Shown: positions 61,381-64,000 of the stretch, in pieces | How positions within the stretch are numbered: the first letter of the stretch is position 1 | Layout of the letters: every line of letters starts with the position of its first letter | From: Bog-756 sp963745955 | GTDB lineage: Bacteria > Actinomycetota > Acidimicrobiia > Acidimicrobiales > RAAP-2 | Direction of reading: 5' to 3' | Assembly: GCA_963745955.1 (NCBI GenBank) | Contig: CAVUZI010000006.1 | Coordinates: forward strand, 62,001-126,000 | Length of the DNA stretch: 64,000 bases | Translations under genes and position numbers: made by a program | The notes under the pieces: model-generated | Databases searched by the model: none | Told to the model about the DNA's origin: nothing | The model's input: only the letters and a program-made list of their open reading frames with translations

Positions 61381-63279
61381 TCAGACCGTGACGATCACCG
61401 GCACGATCATCGGCCGCTGGCGGGTGCGGTCTCCGACCAGGCGCCCGAGCGCCTTGCGAGCCACCCGGTTGAGGTTCTCGTGGTCGTTGCTCCCGGCCGA
61501 GAGCGCCTGCTCGAGCGCCTTGGCCACCTGCTCACGGGCCTCGTCGAGGAGGGCCTCGGTATCGTGGTCGTAGGCCCAGCCGCGGGTCACGATCTGGGGT
61601 GTGCCCACCACCTCGCCCCGTTTGAGGTCGACCGTGGCCACCGCCATGACCACCCCCTCCTCGGCCAGGACCAGCCGGTCCCGGAGCACGCCGTGGCCGA
61701 TGTCCCCGACCGAGCTGCCGTCGACGAAGAGATACCCACCGGGGACGGTTCCGTCGCGTCGCAGCCCGGAGGCGTCGAGCTTCACCGCATCGCCGTCCTC
61801 GCACAGGATGACCCGGTCGCCGGCGATTCCCATCGATGCGGCCAACCGCACGTGATTGGCCATGTGCCGGTACTCGCCGTGCACGGGAATGAAGAACTCG
61901 GGCCTGGTCACCGACATCAGCATGGCCAGTTCGCCCTGGCGTGCGTGCCCGCTCACGTGGACGGAGTCCACGCCGGAGTGGATGACCTCCACCCCCCGTC
62001 GGTGGAGGCTGTCGATGACCCTTCCCACCGACCACTCGTTTCCGGGGATGGGGTGGGCACTGATCACCACCACGTCGTCCTCGCGCAGCCGGAAGAACCG
62101 GTTCTCACCGGCGGCCAGGCGTGACAACGCCGACATCGGCTCGCCCTGGGAGCCGGTGGAGATCACACACACCTGACCGGGATCGAGATCGTCGATGTCC
62201 TCCACGTCGACGAGGGCCCGGTCCGGGATGTGCAACAGGTCGAGGCTGCGGGCCAGGGCCACGTTCTTCTGCATGGAGCGCCCGAGGGTGGCGACCGACC
62301 TTCCGCCGGCGATGGCCGCGTCGGCCACCTGCTGGACCCGGTGGATGTGGCTGGCGAAGCAGGTCACGATGAAGCGCCGGTCGGGACGGGCCAGGAAGAC
62401 CTTCCGCAACGTCGCCCCCACCGTCGACTCCGACGGTGTGAACCCGGGCTCCTCGGCATTGGTCGAGTCGGCCAGGAGCAGCCGGATCCCCGGGTCCGAG
62501 GCCAGGGCACCCATCCGGGCCAGGTCGGTCCGTCGATCGTCGACGGGGTGCAGGTCGATCTTGAAATCGCCGGAGTGGAGGATGACGCCCTGTGGGGTGT
62601 GGAACGCGGTGGCGAACGCGTGCGGGACCGAATGGGTCACCGGTATGAATTCGACATCGCAGGGACCGATCCTCCGGCGCTCACCGTCCTTCACGGGGAT
62701 GAACCGGGCCCGATCGGCCATGCCGGCCTCGTCCACCCGGTTGCGGGCCAGGGCCAGGGTGAGCTCGGAGCCGTAGACGGGTATCGGGAAGTCACGGAGC
62801 AGGTAGGCCAGGCCGCCCGTGTGGTCCTCGTGCCCGTGGGTGAGGATGACGGCTTCGACCCGGTCGGCGTTCTCACGGAGGTAGGTGAAGTCCGGGAGCA
62901 CCAGGTCGACGCCGGGCATGTCCGGGTCCGGGAACATGATGCCCACGTCGAGAACGAGGATCCTCCCTTCGACCTCGATGCAGGCGCAGTTCCTCCCGAT
63001 CTCGCCCAGGCCGCCGAGGAACACCACCCGCACCGCGTCCGGGCCGGGGCGGCCCACCTCCCGCGCCGCGCGCTTGCCCGGCTCCTTTGGGGTCGCCTTG
63101 GCCCGGCCCGGCTGTTGCCCGGAAGCACCCTTGGCTCCGGGAGCCGCGTCCCGGCCCGATGACCGCTTGCCCCGGTTGCCGGACGCGTCCTTGGCCCGCT
63201 CGCCGGACGCAGCTTTGGCGGCGCCGCTCTTCGGACTCGCGCCGCCGGAGCGCCGCCGGGTCCGCTCGGAGTCAGGCAA
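61381..63279 (-). CDS. rnj: RNase J, metallo-beta-lactamase ribonuclease
   Basis: 5'-3' exo- and endoribonuclease with a beta-CASP domain; intact, 632 residues. A Lys/Arg/Ser-rich N-terminal tail of about 80 residues precedes the MBL core: VVFLGGLGEIGRNCACIEVE, the zinc motif VEAVILTHGHEDHTGGLAYL, FIPVTHSVPHAFATAFHTPQ, GVILHSGDFKIDLHPVDDRR, LLLADSTNAEEPGFTPSEST. The beta-CASP part has VISTGSQGEPMSALSRLAAG and VVISAHPIPGNEWSVGRVID, and later HVSGHARQGELAMLM. TTG 63279 overlaps the dapA stop by eight bases. Confidence 0.93.
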   Translation of the reverse strand: MPDSERTRRRSGGASPKSGAAKAASGERAKDASGNRGKRSSGRDAAPGAKGASGQQPGRAKATPKEPGKRAAREVGRPGPDAVRVVFLGGLGEIGRNCACIEVEGRILVLDVGIMFPDPDMPGVDLVLPDFTYLRENADRVEAVILTHGHEDHTGGLAYLLRDFPIPVYGSELTLALARNRVDEAGMADRARFIPVKDGERRRIGPCDVEFIPVTHSVPHAFATAFHTPQGVILHSGDFKIDLHPVDDRRTDLARMGALASDPGIRLLLADSTNAEEPGFTPSESTVGATLRKVFLARPDRRFIVTCFASHIHRVQQVADAAIAGGRSVATLGRSMQKNVALARSLDLLHIPDRALVDVEDIDDLDPGQVCVISTGSQGEPMSALSRLAAGENRFFRLREDDVVVISAHPIPGNEWSVGRVIDSLHRRGVEVIHSGVDSVHVSGHARQGELAMLMSVTRPEFFIPVHGEYRHMANHVRLAASMGIAGDRVILCEDGDAVKLDASGLRRDGTVPGGYLFVDGSSVGDIGHGVLRDRLVLAEEGVVMAVATVDLKRGEVVGTPQIVTRGWAYDHDTEALLDEAREQVAKALEQALSAGSNDHENLNRVARKALGRLVGDRTRQRPMIVPVIVTV

Positions 63280-64000
63280 CCGACTGGTGCGCCGGATTGA
63301 GCCGGCTCACCCTGGAGACGACGTCACGGGCCCGGTCGTCGAGCGCGGCGGGCGCCGGGGGATGGGGAAGCCGGCACTGGCCGACGGCCAGCCCGAGCAC
63401 CCTGCACGCCGCCTTGGCCGGTACGGGATTGGGAAACTCCTCGGTGGACTCGAACTGATACGACTCGGCCAGCTGCTGGTTGACGGTCATGGCCCGCTCC
63501 ACCTCGCCGGACCGGTAGCTGCGGATCATCTCGGCGAACTGGGGCCCGGCCCAGTGGGAGGCGACACTGATGATGCCGGCACCTCCGATCGACAGGAACG
63601 GCAAGGTGAGCGAGTCGTCCCCGCAGTACACGTCGAACCCGTCCGGGGCCTCGGCCACCACGATGGCGGCGGCGGCGGCATCCCCGGTGGCATCCTTGAC
63701 CCCGACGATGTTGGGCACCTCACGGGCCAGCTCGATGGTGAGCGCGGCACCGATCCGGCGGCCCGAACGGACGGGGATGTCGTAGAGGACCACGGGAAGA
63801 TCGGTGGCCCCGGCGATGGCCCGGAAGTGGGCCGAGAGACCGGCCGGTGACGGGCGGTTGTAGTACGGCGTCACGGCCAGGACGGCGTGGACCCCGACCG
63901 CCTCGGCCTCTTTCGTCAGCATCACCGAATGGGCGGTGTCGTTGGTGCCCGTCGAAGCGATGACCGGCACGTCCACGGCCTCGACGACGGCCCGGAAGAG
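63272..64000 (-). CDS. dapA: DapA, 4-hydroxy-tetrahydrodipicolinate synthase, 5' end outside the window
   Basis: TIM-barrel lyase that condenses pyruvate and aspartate semialdehyde, the first DAP-specific step. Seen: VPVIASTGTNDTAHSVMLTK, AVLAVTPYYNRPSPAGLSAH with the conserved Tyr, VVLYDIPVRSGRRIGAALTI, the Schiff-base Lys in VPNIVGVKDATGDAAAAAIV, DVYCGDDSLTLPFLSIGGAG and IISVASHWAGPQFAEMI. The frame stays open to the window edge, so about 50 N-terminal residues are missing. It heads the minus-strand train with RNase J. Confidence 0.93.
   Translation of the reverse strand, partial: LFRAVVEAVDVPVIASTGTNDTAHSVMLTKEAEAVGVHAVLAVTPYYNRPSPAGLSAHFRAIAGATDLPVVLYDIPVRSGRRIGAALTIELAREVPNIVGVKDATGDAAAAAIVVAEAPDGFDVYCGDDSLTLPFLSIGGAGIISVASHWAGPQFAEMIRSYRSGEVERAMTVNQQLAESYQFESTEEFPNPVPAKAACRVLGLAVGQCRLPHPPAPAALDDRARDVVSRVSRLNPAHQSVA

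Overview
The window is a GC-rich (roughly 70%) chromosomal segment of an actinobacterium. Supporting genes are a proteasome activator (Bpa/PafE), SepF and DivIVA, a DUF3040 protein, menaquinone synthesis, a meso-diaminopimelate type MurE and actinobacterial SOS boxes. Acidimicrobiia is my best guess, from gene order and from memory, not from a search. No phage, transposon, CRISPR array, tRNA or rRNA was seen; the content is core metabolism and cell division.

Layout. 1-7.4 kb holds an LCP cell-wall ligase and a menaquinone block (menD, menH, menA, menB, menE) with alternating strands. 7.4-20.1 kb holds an SDR oxidoreductase, a YyaL-type thioredoxin-domain protein, a phosphodiesterase, bpa, the replicative polymerase dnaE, an unknown protein, an Rrf2 regulator, a histidine phosphatase and a sigma-70 factor. 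20.3-40.1 kb is a long minus-strand division and cell-wall block. In transcription order it runs mraZ, rsmH, ftsL, ftsI, murE, mraY, ftsW, murG, murC, murB, ftsQ, ftsZ, pgeF, yggS, sepF, yggT, divIVA, a TraR/DksA protein, lspA, rluD. 40.3-46.8 kb holds a lipoate-ligase-like protein, an HNH nuclease, a ROK kinase, a DUF3040 protein, dinB, a PIG-L deacetylase, nrdR and a LysM protein. lexA diverges from the LysM gene at 47 kb across four SOS boxes. 47.8-64 kb is a second minus-strand train: dapA, RNase J, ftsK, a D,D-carboxypeptidase, thrB, queF, miaB, miaA, dapF, hflX, dapC, dapD, dapE.

Function. The dap genes make meso-DAP by the succinylase route, MurE adds it to the precursor, MraY/MurG make lipid II, and FtsW/FtsI with FtsZ, SepF, FtsQ, FtsL and DivIVA build the septum and pole. 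murF and murD are missing from their usual places in the cluster. Many genes are joined by ATGA, GTGA or TGATG overlaps, indicating translational coupling.

Two window-wide peculiarities matter for any reader. First, about 25 conserved genes change frame inside the gene. By my bookkeeping about 50 changes need removal of one base and about 4 need addition of one, so I treat them as base-call insertions and give whole-gene coordinates. Second, short tandem duplications repeatedly begin at or just after stop codons. The best regulatory finds are a structured leader (mraW RNA type) that hides the rsmH ribosome-binding site, a three-box MraZ operator, the four-box SOS region, and a set of promoters placed for leaderless transcripts.
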